DNA of 64,000 nt from Yponomeuta sedellus (GCA_934045075.1 OW203724.1:18219143-18283142); one strand, 5' to 3'; shown: positions 15,201-30,200, counted from the first letter of the stretch. Numbers and translations: made by a program. Notes: generated by a model not told the origin, from the letters alone.

Positions 15201-18200
15201 CACATAGGCTGCTACTTATGTATGCGGAATCTGGGATTCCAATAATTTTAAACGCAATGTCTGACCTCCATGGTCAAATTCGTTCTTTTTTTAAATACTG
15301 GCCGCTAATATTTTTCTCTTATATACGTTAGTGTTTTGTTTTTGTTGGGTTTAAAATGTCATATCGCTGAAAAAATGGAACTCACTCGTGAAAATATTCG
15401 TGCTATGACTTATTACGATTTTCGACGTGGTTTAACGCAACAACAGTGCTTAGATCAATAACCTCGAATTTTGGTGGTGAAGCTCCATCAAAATCGACTG
15501 TGTATCACTGGTTTAATGAGTTTAATCGCAGACGCAGTAAGCTTACGGACGAAGTTAAAGAAGGTCGCCCGAAATCGGTGGTTGTGCCACAAAATATTGA
15601 AGCTGTGCGAAAACTAATAATGCAAGACCGCCATATTACGTATCGCGAGATAGAGACTATTCCTAGCATATGTATGACGAGCATTCATAGGATATTACAT
15701 GAACATTTGTCTGTAAAAAAAATTTGTTCGCGTTGGATCCCGCACAACTTAACTCAGGATCAAAAAGATGCTCGCGTCGAATGGTGCAAGAAAACCTTAA
15801 AAAAATTCAACGGAGGCGACTCAAAATCTGTTTATAATATCTACACAGGTGACGAATCCTGGATCTACGCGTACGATCCCGAAACTAAACAACAATTAAC
15901 AGTTTGGTTGTTTCAAAATGAGCCGAACCCTACGAAAGTGGCTCGTGCAAAAAGCACTGTAAAGCAAATGGTGGCCTGCTTTTTTGGTATTAATGGCCAT
16001 GTGGCTACCACTGGAGAATCGCAGAACGGTTAATTCGGAGTGGTACACTACCATTTGTTTGCCGGAAGTGTTTGAAGAAATACGCCAAAACAACCAGCGA
16101 CGCAGAATCATACTTCACCATGACAATGCCAGCTGTCATACATCTCAGGAAACAACTACATTTTTGGATGGTCAAAAAATAGAATTGATGGGTCATCCAC
16201 TGTACAGCCCTGATTTGGCTCCCAATGATTTCTATTTATTCCCAAATGCAAATAATAAATTACGTGGTCAACGATTTTCGACCCGTGAAGATGCCGTAGA
16301 TGCGTTCAAACAGCACGTTTTGGAGATACTTCAATCAGAGTGGAAAAAGTGTTTTACAAATTGGTTTCATCGAATGCAAAAGTGCATCGATCATAGTGGA
16401 GAATACTTTGAAAAACAATAAAAGCATATTTAGCCATATACATTTGTTTATTTTTTCTATTCCGCATACATAAGTAGCAGCCCTCGTATAAGCTGATTTA
16501 AGATAATGTAATGTCAATTTTGTCACGCCAATTTGTGAGACATATGATAACCATAACTGAAATATTAAGTACTTTGAAATGTGAATGTTGTAGCGAATTC
16601 GGAATAAAAAGGGCTATATTATTATTATAAGGTCACTTTTGTGCACTTGTAATATGTTATGATGGTGAATGTGATGCGAAAGAGATCTGTCAGAATTGTA
16701 GCAAGAAGCAGAACCTGGTCTCTGCTACCCCTCCAGGATACAGGCGGGAGTTAGTGTGTGCGTTCGTGCGCGCGTGCGTACGTGCGTGCGTGCATGTGTG
16801 TGTACATGCGTGCGTGCGTGTGTGTGTGTGCGTGTGTGTGTGTATGTGTGTTGTGAGTACCTGAAACATATAATGTGGGGTCACAAATTACAACATTTTT
16901 ATGAGACTTCTGAATTTGTCCTACAGGCCACAGAAGAGTCGCACGTCATATCGCCAATGCCCAGTACAAGTACCGAGGTAACAGTCATCGTGACGGATGT
17001 GAATGACGAGACACCAAAGTTTCGCAGCGAGCGATACGTCGGCGAGGTGTTGGAGAACGCTCAGCAGAATACGCCGGTTACCTTTCTGCAGGACGCTATA
17101 CCGGAGGTGTATGACTTTGATCAGGTATGTTACGGGACTTTGACTTTGGACTATGAGCAGCTTTTGCATTCTTCTGTACATATAACTATGTAGAGTTTAT
17201 CTAAATAAGCTTATCGGGTAGTATTTCGTGTGTGCAGGTGCAAAGAAGCTCACCTTCTGTTTACTTTCAGGGTAAAAATGGTACCTTTGAGTTATATCTC
17301 GAAGGCGATAATGGTGTCTTTGACGTGACGCCCTTCAAGGGAATAAACGAGGCCTCCTTCCTCATCCGAGTCAATGACCCTTCATCACTGGACTACGAAA
17401 AAGTCACCGTCATGAACTTCAGTCTTGTTGCTAAGGAGGTTGTTGCAAAGGACCCGAAAATGAGGTGCGTAACTTTTGCTAACGCAGTTTGTAATATATT
17501 TTTCAATATTTCTACCCACATTGATAGTGTTAGTTAGTTAGACCTGAGATTTTCGCATTAGCTTCATAGTTGGGCCATTGTACGTAGCAAGTGCTTAGGT
17601 ATGTTAACACTTCAGACACTAGGGTTTCCTTAGGATGTTTTCCTTCACCTTCAGCGAGTGGTATTGCTACTATAATTTCACAAATGTACATAACTTAAAA
17701 ACAAAGTTATTGGTACATGCCGGGGCTCGAACTCACGACCTTCCGATTGAGAAGCCGCCGTTCTACACCACTCCGCTATCACCGCTCAAGTGATTGTGTT
17801 GTGTGGAAGTTATAATTATTATTACTTATTCCCACAGCGTGGTCCCCATAATGGTTCACATAAAGGACGAAAACGACAACTTTCCCGAGTTCACGGAAGA
17901 ACTTTACACAGTCTCGATACCGGAAAACTGCGGTGTTGGCACTACTGTGGCTTGGGTCCAAGCGTTGGACCAAGACTCAGATAACTATGGCACAAGGGGC
18001 ATCCGGTATACCAATCTCAGTGGGAGCATTGCTAATCTGTAAGTACTTTATTAGTTACTGATTTTTTGTTTTATTGAATGAAAGGGAGCAAGCTTAAGGT
18101 AGCGAATTTCTAAATACATTAATTTTAATAAAAACTTAAATTTTATTCAAATGCATGTACATTTGTTTGTTACTTACAAACTAAAGGGGTTATCAAACAG

Positions 18201-21200
18201 CGGATCATGAATATTAGGCCTGCAATTTCTGTCGTTGCTGGGGTAGGCTGGCCAGCCAATTTTAATTAATATTCTAGACTTTTTTTTTAAATAATCACTA
18301 CGCCAATCAATCTTATTTCCTTCAGCAACTTCCCGTCGTAAGGCTGTCTGGAAGAAATTGCTTTTAGCAATAAGGCCGCCAATTGTATTTTGTATCTTTA
18401 CATGTTTTATAATATGTGCTCTGGTGTACAATAAAGAATATTCTTATCTTACGCCAATTATATTTGTAATTATTTTGTATTTGTTATTTTTCCAGTGTAC
18501 AATAAAGAATATTCTTATCATATCATAGCCAGCCAATAACGACTATTCTATCCGTCTGTCTGTCACTTTCAGCCTTAGCCTGAACCCGATCTCGGGCGTG
18601 ATAACCGTGAAGCAAGCGGGCGGTGACAGCTTCGACCGCGAGCAAGTGACCACCTACTACCTCACGGTTGAAGCGCGGGACGACCTCGGCCGGGGTAACA
18701 GGAACACTGCCCAGTTGGTGATCCATATCGAGGACGTGAATGATAACGTGCCGATGTTCCTGGCCAACAAGTACGAGGCGAGACTGCTGGAGAACGAGAA
18801 GCAGTTTGAGAACGCGCTGATGCTCGAGGCGAGAGATATTGATTTGAATGGTAAGCTTTTCTGTTCCTACTGAATGTGTTGGTAAGCGCAAATCTCGAGA
18901 ACAGCTGAACCGATTTCGCTAATTATTTTTTTTTTGAATATGCCCTGAAGTACAAGGATGGTTCTTAGGGAAAGAAAAATAATAAAAAAATAAAGAATCG
19001 ACTGCGAGGCGGTACGAGGTTCGTTGGGTCAGCTTGTGTATAGATAAATAAATATCTTGCATGCGATATCATCGCTTTTCCTGCTCCCTTACTAGGACAC
19101 CCCGTGCTGGGTAACCATGCATGCAAGGACATCACAAACGTGGAATATCCATTATGTTTCCTATTGTTACATTTATTTTTGTTCGGTCTCACAAACTAAA
19201 CCGCTATTTGGCTGTTCTAAGCAAGAGAAGTTAGTTACAATTATCTGAGGAAAAAAGGAACAATTACTTACAGTATTTGACTGTTATCAATAAATGTAGT
19301 TCACTTTCAGTCACGATCTTTCTTTTCCTCTCTCAAATTCTCTATATCTCTCTCTAGCTCCTTCGAGATGAGAACCGCTATAAGCCGATTATTTTTCATA
19401 TGCAAGGAGTTGAAGTAGAAGTTGATATTTAAACATTTTGACCAACTTCGCCCCATCTGTGTGGTATCCATTTTTTCCTATGTACCCATTTTTTCTGCCC
19501 CCCGTTTTTTTCCCCTCTCTTTCAATGCCTCGTCTCTCCTTCCCTTGAGAGATCATCCTCGATATCTACGCACACCCTAAGCAAGCAGTCGCGTCGCGAC
19601 TCTATTATTTTTCTCCGCTCTAGCGTTATCGATACTCTTCTCACCTGCAGGCACGAAGAACAGCCACATCGAGTACTCGATAGTCGGCGGCGACTACCGG
19701 CGCAACTTCTCGATAGACCCCAACTTGGGCATCGTGACGCCACTCGGCGAGTTCGACTTCGAGCAGATACCGGGCGACAACACCAACATCCGTCCGATAC
19801 ATCTTACTGTGAGTGTTGCTATTGTATGCTGTAAAGTTAAGTACATCAAGGCGTTTCGCGGTGCTAACTAGCCCGACCAATGGACAAAAATCATATTTTC
19901 TTTTCGAGATCAACCCTTTTGTTTCCCACTTCAGGGGCACGGGTCTCTACCTGCGTCGCTGGAAGGTTAGGCCATACTCCACCACGGGGGCCAAGTCCGG
20001 CTTGGTGGTGGAGGATTGTAAGACAGTGGCGGGTCTTACTGTCATACCGCCCATAAGGCCTCTGACATAGCTTAACACTGCCAGTACATGACAGCCGGCA
20101 CCGACGGCTTATCTTCTTTTATAACGTGTCTTTGGAAAAAGTGAACATCAAAATTACACACACGCCGTTATATACTGATATACGAGCACTACCCATACTT
20201 AAGTACAGTAAATTAAATTAACTCTCCTTTCACTAGGTCCGAGCTCGAGACTTCGGCACGCCTTCCCTATCATCAACAGTGCCAGTGACGATCTACGTTC
20301 AGGACGTGAACGATCACGCGCCGATGTTCCAGCAGATGATGTACAAGCGATCCATACCTGAAGACATGCCGGGTGGGACCAGTGTCCTTGAGGTAGGCGC
20401 AGTTACTCGCACGGATTGTGGACTGCGCTTTTATTGTTGCCCTGACATAAGCATTGGCGTAGATAGGAGGAGGATCTTTTTCTTAGAAAGTTCTTTGATC
20501 ACTATAGCACAGGGTATCCAAGTGTGGGGCAAGGACAAGTGATTGGGTTGTGTACAAGTTGTTGTTATTATTATTATGTGCACTAAGATTGTAACAAAAT
20601 CCCTGCGAGAGTTCTGGTTGTCAATGCAAAGTTTGTTGTCACAAATTCTTTGTATTGGCATTGAGTTGTCAGAAATGAGTTTTTTTTTACAGAAATGAGA
20701 ATTTCTCTACACATTCTAGAAAAGGGAATAGTTAAGTGTTTGTTATGAGTAATTATAGGTAAATACGATTGTTTGGATAGATGGACGTGTGTATGTAACT
20801 CAATCACGGCAGATCGTTTAAACGGATCTCCGTTCAGTCGATCTGCCGTGCCGGATGAAATTAGGCGTATTGCCCGGAAAAAATCACACCAAATTTGTCC
20901 TGTAGTTATCAGCGCTGAAGGCTTGCCCATTATGATGTTGAGTTAGCTGTCATTTATAATAACAGCCACAGGCAGATTTTCGTCACGTTTTTATTCTATT
21001 GGGTCTGTGGATTCGGACCCTCTAAAACCATAATTGGTTTGGCTTGCTAGTTTATAATATTCAAACGTAAGTCATATTTGTCCAGGTAAAAGCGCGAGAC
21101 GCGGACGGTGCGGCGCCCAACAACCGCTTAGTATACCGCATCCAGCGCGGCGCCAGCGACAAGTTTGTCATAGACTCTACCACAGGGGTGGTCTCTGTGG

Positions 21201-24200
21201 CCAAAGGCTCCTCCTTGGATCCTGACAAGACAAACCCTAAGAGCAACCGCTACACGCTCACTGTGGTAAGTGATCACTCAATCCCGCAAAATGCCTGTTG
21301 GAAATCGCCCAAAGTAGAAACATACATAGTGAAGACAAATAAAAAGTTCCGAATCCAGCGCGGCACCAGCGACAAGTTCGTCATAGACTCCGCCTCGGGG
21401 GTGATATCTGTTGCCAAGGGCTCCTCCTAGGATCCTGACAAGACCAACCCTAAAAGCAACCGCTACACGCTCACTGTGGTAAGTGATCATTCTATCCTGC
21501 AAAACGCCTCTTGGGCATCTCCCAAGGTGGAAACAAAAATAGTGAAGACGAAGTGAAGTAAAAAGTTCCGCATCCTGCGCGGCGCTAGCAAAAAGTTCGT
21601 TGTAGACTATGTCACGGGTGTGATCTCTGTTGCCAAGGGCTCCTCCTTAGATCCTGACTAGACAAACCCTAACAGCAACTGCTACAAGCTCACTGTGGTA
21701 AGTGATCATTCAATCCCTCAAAACGCCTCTTACGAATCTCCCAAGGAGAACAAAAAAGTTTTGCATCTATCTCGGCACCAGCAACAGGGGGTGGTCTCTG
21801 TTGCCAAGGGCTCCTCCTGGTATCCTGACAAGACCAACCCTAAAAGCAACCGCTACACGCTTATTGTTATAAGTGATTAGTCTATCTCTTGAAAAGTGCC
21901 CATCATAGAAACAAAAATAATGAGGACGACACAGAATTAAAAGATAGAACAGGAGCAAATCGATATCAACCCTTGTATATCCCCACTGCTGGGACACGGG
22001 TCTCTTCCTGCATCGTTAGAAAACTGAGCCATACTCCACCACGGGGGCCAACTCCGGGTTGGTGGAGGATTTGTAAGACAGTGGCGGGCCTTACTGTCAG
22101 AAGTTATGAAGCCGCCCATAAGGCCCCTGACATGGCTTAACGACTGCCAATACATGACAGCCGGCACCAACGGCTTAACGTGCCTTGGAAAGCACGGAAG
22201 CGCTCGGAAAAATGCCACTAGCGGTAGTCACGGGACGGTCTGGTCACTCACGGGATGGTCACTCATCCTGCACCTGACCGCGCCTGTTGTTGCTTAACTC
22301 AAGTGATTGATTCCAATCACTCGGTACGACTAGGCCACGAGCGCTTCACACGGACAAAATCAGAGCATTCTAAAATGTTCCGCAGGTGGCTCTAGACGGC
22401 GGGATAGGCGAGCATCAACTGAGCGCGGCAGTTTTGGTCAACATCAGCATTGTCGACGTCAACAACAAGCCGCCAGTCTTTGTCGAGCCGGGCGCCGTTA
22501 CTATCAAGGAAAATACGCAGGTAATGAAATAACATAACATAACATTAACATAACATTTACATACAGGCACATACATTGCTTCAGGCCCCACACTAGGATA
22601 CCCTGTGTCGTGGGAACCAGAAATAATGACATCACAAACATGTAAACATCCAAGACCTGGGATTTTTTTTTTTGTTTCCAGCCGGGATTCGAACCCGGGA
22701 CCTCTTGCATGGTAGGTAGATGCGCTACCGCTACGCCACAGAGGTCGTCAAATACGCACCTTTACTTTATACAAACAAGTTTATTCAGTCTAGTAACGTT
22801 ACACGATATGGTTACTTTAGCATACTTAACGGCCAACCCAGAGGTCGTGTATGTTTTTAAATAGGACTTAATTTGGTAATAATTTTTCATAAAAAATATT
22901 GAATATTTTTCCGACTGCATAGCGTGACTTGAAAAATTTATGTTTTCATGAACAAGTGAAAACTCTGGCAGCTAATATAATTTATGAAGCGTACCTTGCC
23001 AATGACGCCACACGAACAAACACCCAAATTTGGGACGTAACCGTGGCGATTTGATCTGTTTACAATCTTAGTGACGACACCACCATGTTGAATAGCATTT
23101 GCGGCGTTTCAAATCTTAGATCAAAAACAAGACTTACCTTAATACAAGGGTATTACGTAGCTTTCCACTCTTATCGAGCTGAGCATTTATACGACTCCAA
23201 AGGCTCAAAACATGTATGTATTTAAAAACCTATTTAAAACCCGCAACCTCTGGCTATCCGTGCCAGAGGTTGCGGGTTCGAATCGGCATGGGTGAAATTT
23301 TTAGCCTCTAAATAGGTTTTTAAATTTGTCCTTAGCACGGGTAAGTGCATTAAAAATTAAAATAGTATAATTATGTATGTATTGACAGTTCGGAGGCCTA
23401 CTTCGAGACATAAAACTCCATACAGTGGAGGACTTACGTGATCGCACCACTCTTAGCTTCCAGAGTGACCGATCGGTCCACCATAACAATGTTTTTCAAT
23501 TGTTTTTTTTCAAGGTCATTATCTAACAGGAATTTCTACAGTCATGTATTCCAATCGATCGACCATAAGAGCTGGGATAAGCTTGCTGTGGACTGAGATG
23601 TCTTTAGAGAAGAAGTTCGGAAAGCTTGCGACGAAGTTTGTATGGTGCTCGCGGACTCATGAACCCTAGGCATCAATTTCATACCGAACCGACTCGGGAT
23701 TTTCCCTTTACATTGGCCTTGGCATTGGCATCTACGTAATGAGATACAGCGTCCAATGGTATTACGTAATACAGAGAATATTGTAAAGACGTTCGAAATT
23801 TTACTGATGCCGGTGAGTCGCCCATTAGCTCAGTTGGAAAGAGCGCTGGCACGGATAGCCAGAGGTCGCGGGTTCGAATCCCGGCATGGGTGGAATTTTT
23901 AGCAAGGGTTAATGCATTAAAAAGAATATAATCATAGTAAAGAATATTCTTATCTTATACCAATGGCAAGACATCGTGGTTAAAGAGTTTGCCAATCAGC
24001 GTAAGGGACTCGCCGATTGTTGCCCAGAGTGGTCCAATCGGGTTCAGTGAGTACGTCGTTCGGAGGCTCCTTTCATGCGCCCCTTAAGATGTATTGAAAT
24101 CGTTTTATTAAATCCTTAGATATTATTTTTTAAATTAACTTTGATGTGAGTCTAAGCTACTGTGAATGGATCGCAGGTGGGCACGTTGATCTACCGCGCT

Positions 24201-27200
24201 GAGGCTCACGATCCAGACGAACAGCCAGTGCTCCGGTACAAGCTAGACAGGGATAGCAGTAGCGCGCGAGACGAGGACGGAGTGCTGGTCTCGCTTGCCG
24301 ACTACGACTATCTATCCCTGTGGGACTTGAACGCCGTGGATGGAACTCTGACAATTGTGAGGTAAAGTATGAGGGATGTATTGTATAATGGTTTTAAACC
24401 GCTTTTTAATCATAAAAAACATATTTTACTACGGTGACAACTTCGAAATTGTAAACATATTGTAATCAGTGTAACAAAATGCATTGGATGACTGTATTTT
24501 TACGGTTTCGATGTTGTTTCCTTTAAAAAAGTTATTCGCATTGATGAGTAGAGCCCCTCTTATTAGAAAGAGTTCATGGCTTTTACCCTGAAATCGTGAA
24601 CACTATTGCTTCATAGTATCTGAGAACTTAGTTTGCGGCTCCGTTAGCTTAAATTACATTATCACCCCCAAAAAGGGCTACCTAATAATAAATAAAATAA
24701 CACAGAAATTATAATCCCATCCCTGACCATTTTAGTGCTAACATCACGACTTCTCCCCAGACTAATAGACCGCGAGCGCGTGGAGACGGTGCGGCTAGTC
24801 CTCACCGTAGAAGACATGGCCGCTGTGGAGGACAGTCCTCCCCAGACAGCCGCGGCCGCGCTCACTGTGAACGTAGCTGATGAGAACGACAATAACCCCA
24901 AGTTCCGGAAACCTTACTACAGGTAATATTAGACAAGCACTAAAACAGGGTGCGGCTAGTTCTCACCGAAGAGGACATGGCCGCCGTGGAGGACAGTCCT
25001 CCCCAGACAGCCGCGGCCGCGCTCACTGTGAACGTAGCTGATGAGAACGACAATAACCCCAAGTTCCGAAAACCTTACTACAGGTAATATTAGACAAGCA
25101 CTAAAACAGGGTGCGGATAGTTCTCACCGAAGAGGACATGGCCGCTGTGGAGGACAGTCCTCCCCAGACAGCCGCGGCCGCGCTCACTGTGAACGTAGCT
25201 GATGAGAACGACAATAACCCCAAGTTCCGGAAACCTTACTACAGGTAATATTAGACAAGCACTAAAACAGGGTGCGGCTAGTTCTCACCGAAGAGGACAT
25301 GGCCGCCGTGGAGGACAGTCCTCCCCAGACAGCCGCGGCCGCGCTCACTGTGAACGTAGCTGATGAGAACGACAATAACCCCAAGTTCCGAAAACCTTAC
25401 TACAGGTAATATTAGACAAGCACTAAAACAGGGTGCGGATAGTTCTCACCGAAGAGGACATGGCCGCTGTGGAGGACAGTCCTCCCCAGACAGCCGCGGC
25501 CGCGCTCACTGTGAACGTAGCTGATGAGAACGACAATAACCCCAAGTTCCGGAAACCTTACTACAGGTAATATTAGACAAGCACTAAAACAGGGTGCGGC
25601 TAGTTCTCACCGAAGAGGACATGGCCGCCGTGGAGGACAGTCCTCCCCAGACAGCCGCGGCCGCGCTCACTGTGAACGTAGCTGATGAGAACGACAATAA
25701 CCCCAAGTTCCGGAAACCTTACTACAGGTAATATTAGACAAGCACTAAAACAAGGTGCGGCTAGTTCTCACCGAAGAGGACATGGCCGCTGTGGAGGACA
25801 GTCCTCCCCAGACAGCCGCGGCCGCGCTCACTGTGAACGTAGCTGATGAGAACGACAACAACCCTAAGTTCTGGAAACCCTACACAGGTAATATCATACA
25901 AGCACTAAAAGAAGGTGCGGCTGGTCCTCACCGTAGAGGACATGGCCGCTGTGGAGGACAGTCCTCCTCAGACAGCCGCGGCCGCACTCACTATGAACGT
26001 CGCTGATGAGAACGACAACAACCCTAAGTTCTGGAAACCCTACACAGGTAATATTATACAAGCATTAAAAGAGGGCGTAGAGGTCCTCACCGAAGAGGAT
26101 ATGGCCGCTGTGGAGGACAGTCCTCCCCAGACAGTCGCCGCCGCACTCACTATGAACGTCGCTGATGAGAACGACAACAACCCCAAGTTCCGGAAACCTT
26201 ACTACGGATAATATTAGACAAGCACTAAAACAGGGTGCGGCTAGTCCTCACCGTGAAGAACTGGCCGTCATGGAGGACAGTCCTTGCAAGACCGCCGGTG
26301 AACGTCGCTGACAACAATCCTAAGTTCCGGAAACCCTACTACAGGCTAGGTACCCGCCATTTGCCGGCCATTAAGGAAGCCCACAGGTAATACACTACTA
26401 CCTGTCGGCTTCCGGAATGGTAATAAACTACAGGTAATATTAAACAAATGGATTTGGATTTAAGAGGATAATAGACTGGCTGATACTTATAAAATGAGCT
26501 GTCGAAAATTCTCACCGAAAATTTTCTGTCACGGTGAATATGAGAAGCGTCGAGGCCGCAGCTGTAGATTTTTTTTTAATGAAACATGATGTAGAATAGT
26601 ATAGAAGCACTTTTAAACTGAAAAAGAACCATAACTTGAAGTAAAATAAAACACAAATTATATACTCATTGCAATGCATCCCTGACCATTTTAGCGCTAA
26701 CATTACGACCTTTCCCCAGACTTATAGACCGCGAACGCGTGGAGACGTTGGTCCTCACAGTAGAGGACATGGCCGCCGTGGAGGACAGTCAAATGAAAAC
26801 AATACCAACTCTAAGTTCCAGAAATTTCACTAATTCTTACTAACAACTCTGAACAATTGTTCATTAAGCGATTGCTTTACGTACATGATAATATGTATTT
26901 TTTGTTTTATCTTAGAGCCGCTATAACTGAGAACTCGAAGAATGGTGTGAACATCGCAACAGTAGTGGCAGACGACGCCGACAAAAACCGCACCATGACA
27001 TATTTTCTTGAAGGTAATTAAAAACTATACCTTTAATCAAACCTCTCAAGAGAACAATTTAATTTGGTCGATAGAGCCAGTTCGCAGAATTCTAGTATAA
27101 TGCACGGTAAATGACTTAATTTTGACGATAATATTTAATAACATTTAATTTGCTCCACTGCTTGATATTGTATAGTAATGTTTACAAGTGAAATCTATTT

Positions 27201-30200
27201 TTGGCTTTATTGTTACAATAATTGTTTGCAGATATTTTATTGTTATTTTGTGCTGTTGGATTTCCAAATAAAGAATAATAATAATGACTTTGGATGTACG
27301 TATTTCAATTGAAAGTCACATCCAGGGTCCCCCACCCTGGATGTGACTTACAATTCTTCGGACTCTAGTCAATTTAAGAAACATGTCACACTTAATTTAA
27401 AAAAAAAATACATGCACAGAACAATATCCAATAAATTTTCGTCAAGAACACATAAAATAATAATAATAATTTAAACACACTAACTGAACAAACCACTCCG
27501 GAAAATATCTGAGCCAAAGGATCCCAACACGCTGGCAGCATTGCCACGCTGCACTGCCAAAGAGACCCTCTGTCCCAGATACGCACCGGAGCGGCAGTCA
27601 AACCCTCGGTCCTTCAAGTCTCGGTCTTGGTCCCTCAAGCGGCGACCCAGCTCCCTAACAAAGATCTTGGTCTGAGTCCCCCAAACTCCCATTGTCTCTA
27701 CCGCATTGTATTTCTATTTAAGAAATAAATTATTAATAAAGTGCTCTCATAGTACAGTCAATTAAATAAAAGGGAAGAATGACTATTTACCTTTCTCACA
27801 TAACTTGTAAATATTGTGCAAGCGAGAGAAAATAATAGCCAGTCCCTTTCTTCATAAGTACCCATCGCCAACTCTTCTTAACTGTTAACTGTCAGATATC
27901 ACTATATGATATGTGAACATCATAAATGTACGTAATGCAGACGAGCAATAGAGCTGGCTGGGCAATTTAAATAACATAACATAACATTTACATACAAGCA
28001 CATACATTGCTTCTGGCCCCACACTAGGATACCCTGTGTCGTGGGAACCAGAAACAACGACATTACAAACATGTAAACATCCAAGACCTGGGTTTTTTTT
28101 TTGTTCCCAGCCGGGTTTCGAACCCGCGACCGCTGGCTAACCGTACCAGAGGTCGCGGGTTCGAGTCCCGGCATGGGTGGAATTTTCAGCCTCTAAATAG
28201 GTTTTTAAAATTGCTCAAGTCACCATTGCTACTAACACTATATAATTCTGGGCACTAACATAATAACCGAGGAAGTAGACTACTTTAAGCGACAAAACAC
28301 TCATGTCGGAATCGTATCAAGTGTTTGCCAAGTGTTGACGGAAACATAGTCGCAAACCTGACTGAGTTGAGACAGCTGTCTCATATTACAGATCTGACAC
28401 TCTTCTCAGAAGTCGCTAACGTCTATTTGCGGACATTGACCTAGAAAGTGTGTTTACGCGCCGCCACTCAGTCGGTTCAAAAATAACTCCCTGTTAAAAA
28501 AATACGCAGCAAAAATAAGGGAGTAGGTGGAGAGTTCAAAAGGTGCGCCGAATTTTGTTTCCGGCGTTCCATGACCTTTTTGTAAATTGTTCAGCGTTCA
28601 CAAACTTTAATTCAATGCATATTATGACCGAAATGTATAGGAAAACCTTATAAGGATATAATTTCAACCTCATTTAAAATACTACATTATGTTGTATCAT
28701 CCAATCTGTCTTTTTATTTCATAATCTTTTAATGTACCAACTACAGAGATAAGAATATATCTCATCTTGGTATTGATCGTTAATTTCAGAAAGCGTTCAG
28801 TCTCTTCAGGATTCTCAACAAAGAACGAGACAGATCGATACTTAGGTATTTATGTAATGAAATTCTCAATTCATAATTCGGCGCATGAGAATTATATTTT
28901 CCAGACAAACTATAGAGATAACCTTGGATATGTGCATATGCCAGAGAAAGCGAGAGTATGGGATTAATCACCACACATGCCCACGATTCTGGCAATTTCA
29001 AATTTCCTCCCATCCTTCATTTAGGAAACCTATTTGTAGGGTGCCATGTTGGCGACAGACCTTTTTTTATTGTTTTGACTTTTTGTACATATTATTGTCT
29101 TTTTTGCTTGTGTCAGTTTTTTTTTAATTTAGTACGCTGTCTGTTCTTGAAAAAGTAGTCTTAAAAATATTATGGAATAAACACGGTTTTATAAATAAAT
29201 TATTAACCTATTATTTAAACAGAAAGGTAGGGCACCATACGGTGCTTAACAATGCTCGTACATGTTACTTCTTGTGGTAATGTCTTTTTTAATGTTTCGT
29301 GTGCTATAAAGTATAAACAAACAAGACCTAACCTTTAACTTACCTTGTAGGGTTGTATATCTTTTAATAATAATAAAACTGGAACAACTTTAACTTCGTA
29401 TTTTATTTATACTGTTTTATTTATAATTAAAACAGGTAACTGGATAAAAACGGGATAAGCAGGTAAAAATAGTGAGATCTAGTCAAGATGTAAAGTGGTA
29501 ATGATGAAAATGAGGGAAATCTCGAAAATTTGTGACATAATTTTAAATTTTTGAAAATGATAGACAGAATTAAAGAATTGTAGACTTTTAGTCCGGATTT
29601 ACTTACGGGTGTTGTTATATCGGAAAAGTCCGACCAGGTTCAGGTGAGACAAGCAACCGACGACGCGAGCTCCGTCTCTGCTCACCATGATTAAGCTCTG
29701 CGAATCGGAGCGAAACCTGGTCGGACTTTTCCGATATAACAACACCCGTAAGTAAATCCGGACTAAAAGTCTACAATGTGTTGTGCTTACGAAAGTTTTA
29801 GTTCAAGAATTAAAGAAATATAAAATATGCTGTTAAGAGTTTTGCACCGTTATAACCTAAGATCATATTCTGTTCTTTCCCTCACCCACAGTTCTACACA
29901 TACTTATTAGGTCCTTAAAGTGCTATTTCTTAATCAACAGGTCCAGAAGAACTGACGTCGTTAGTGCATCTCGACAGCAAAACGGGCGAGATTGTGGTGG
30001 CCAGCAAAATCGACCACGAGGTCTACCCGTGGCTGAATATGTCGGTCAAAGCTGTGGACAGCGGCATCCCACCCCGGCATTCTGTGGTCGAGCTGTTTAT
30101 TCAGGTGTGTACCGAGAAAAGACCCCAAGATATTATTTCTCTTCGCATTAATTACAGAAAAGTAAAAAGATAAATGAAAACAAAAAAAATATTTAAATGA

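Larger units (their letters stand above)
22521..24176 (+). other. cadherin intron 13
   Basis: SINE B and two family A copies; the stretch 22750-23220 shows nothing recognisable. Confidence 0.75.
27014..29940 (+). other. cadherin intron 16
   Basis: Retroelement fragment, SINE B/family A fusion and the 63-bp foldback element. Stretch 28210-29560 holds only AT-rich sequence. Confidence 0.75.

Noticed and set aside
16690..16884. His/Thr-rich minus-strand frame
   Set aside because: Translation of the GT/GCGT microsatellite.
22680..22746. tRNA gene on the minus strand
   Set aside because: Head of SINE family B, present many times with the same non-tRNA body.
24950..26210. Extra alternative cadherin exons in the array
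   Set aside because: Units lack the true acceptor; the internal acceptor-donor cassette is 77 nt and would break the frame. No support from sequence alone.
24923..26346. CRISPR-like array
   Set aside because: Eukaryotic locus; units are contiguous exon-intron copies without distinct spacers.
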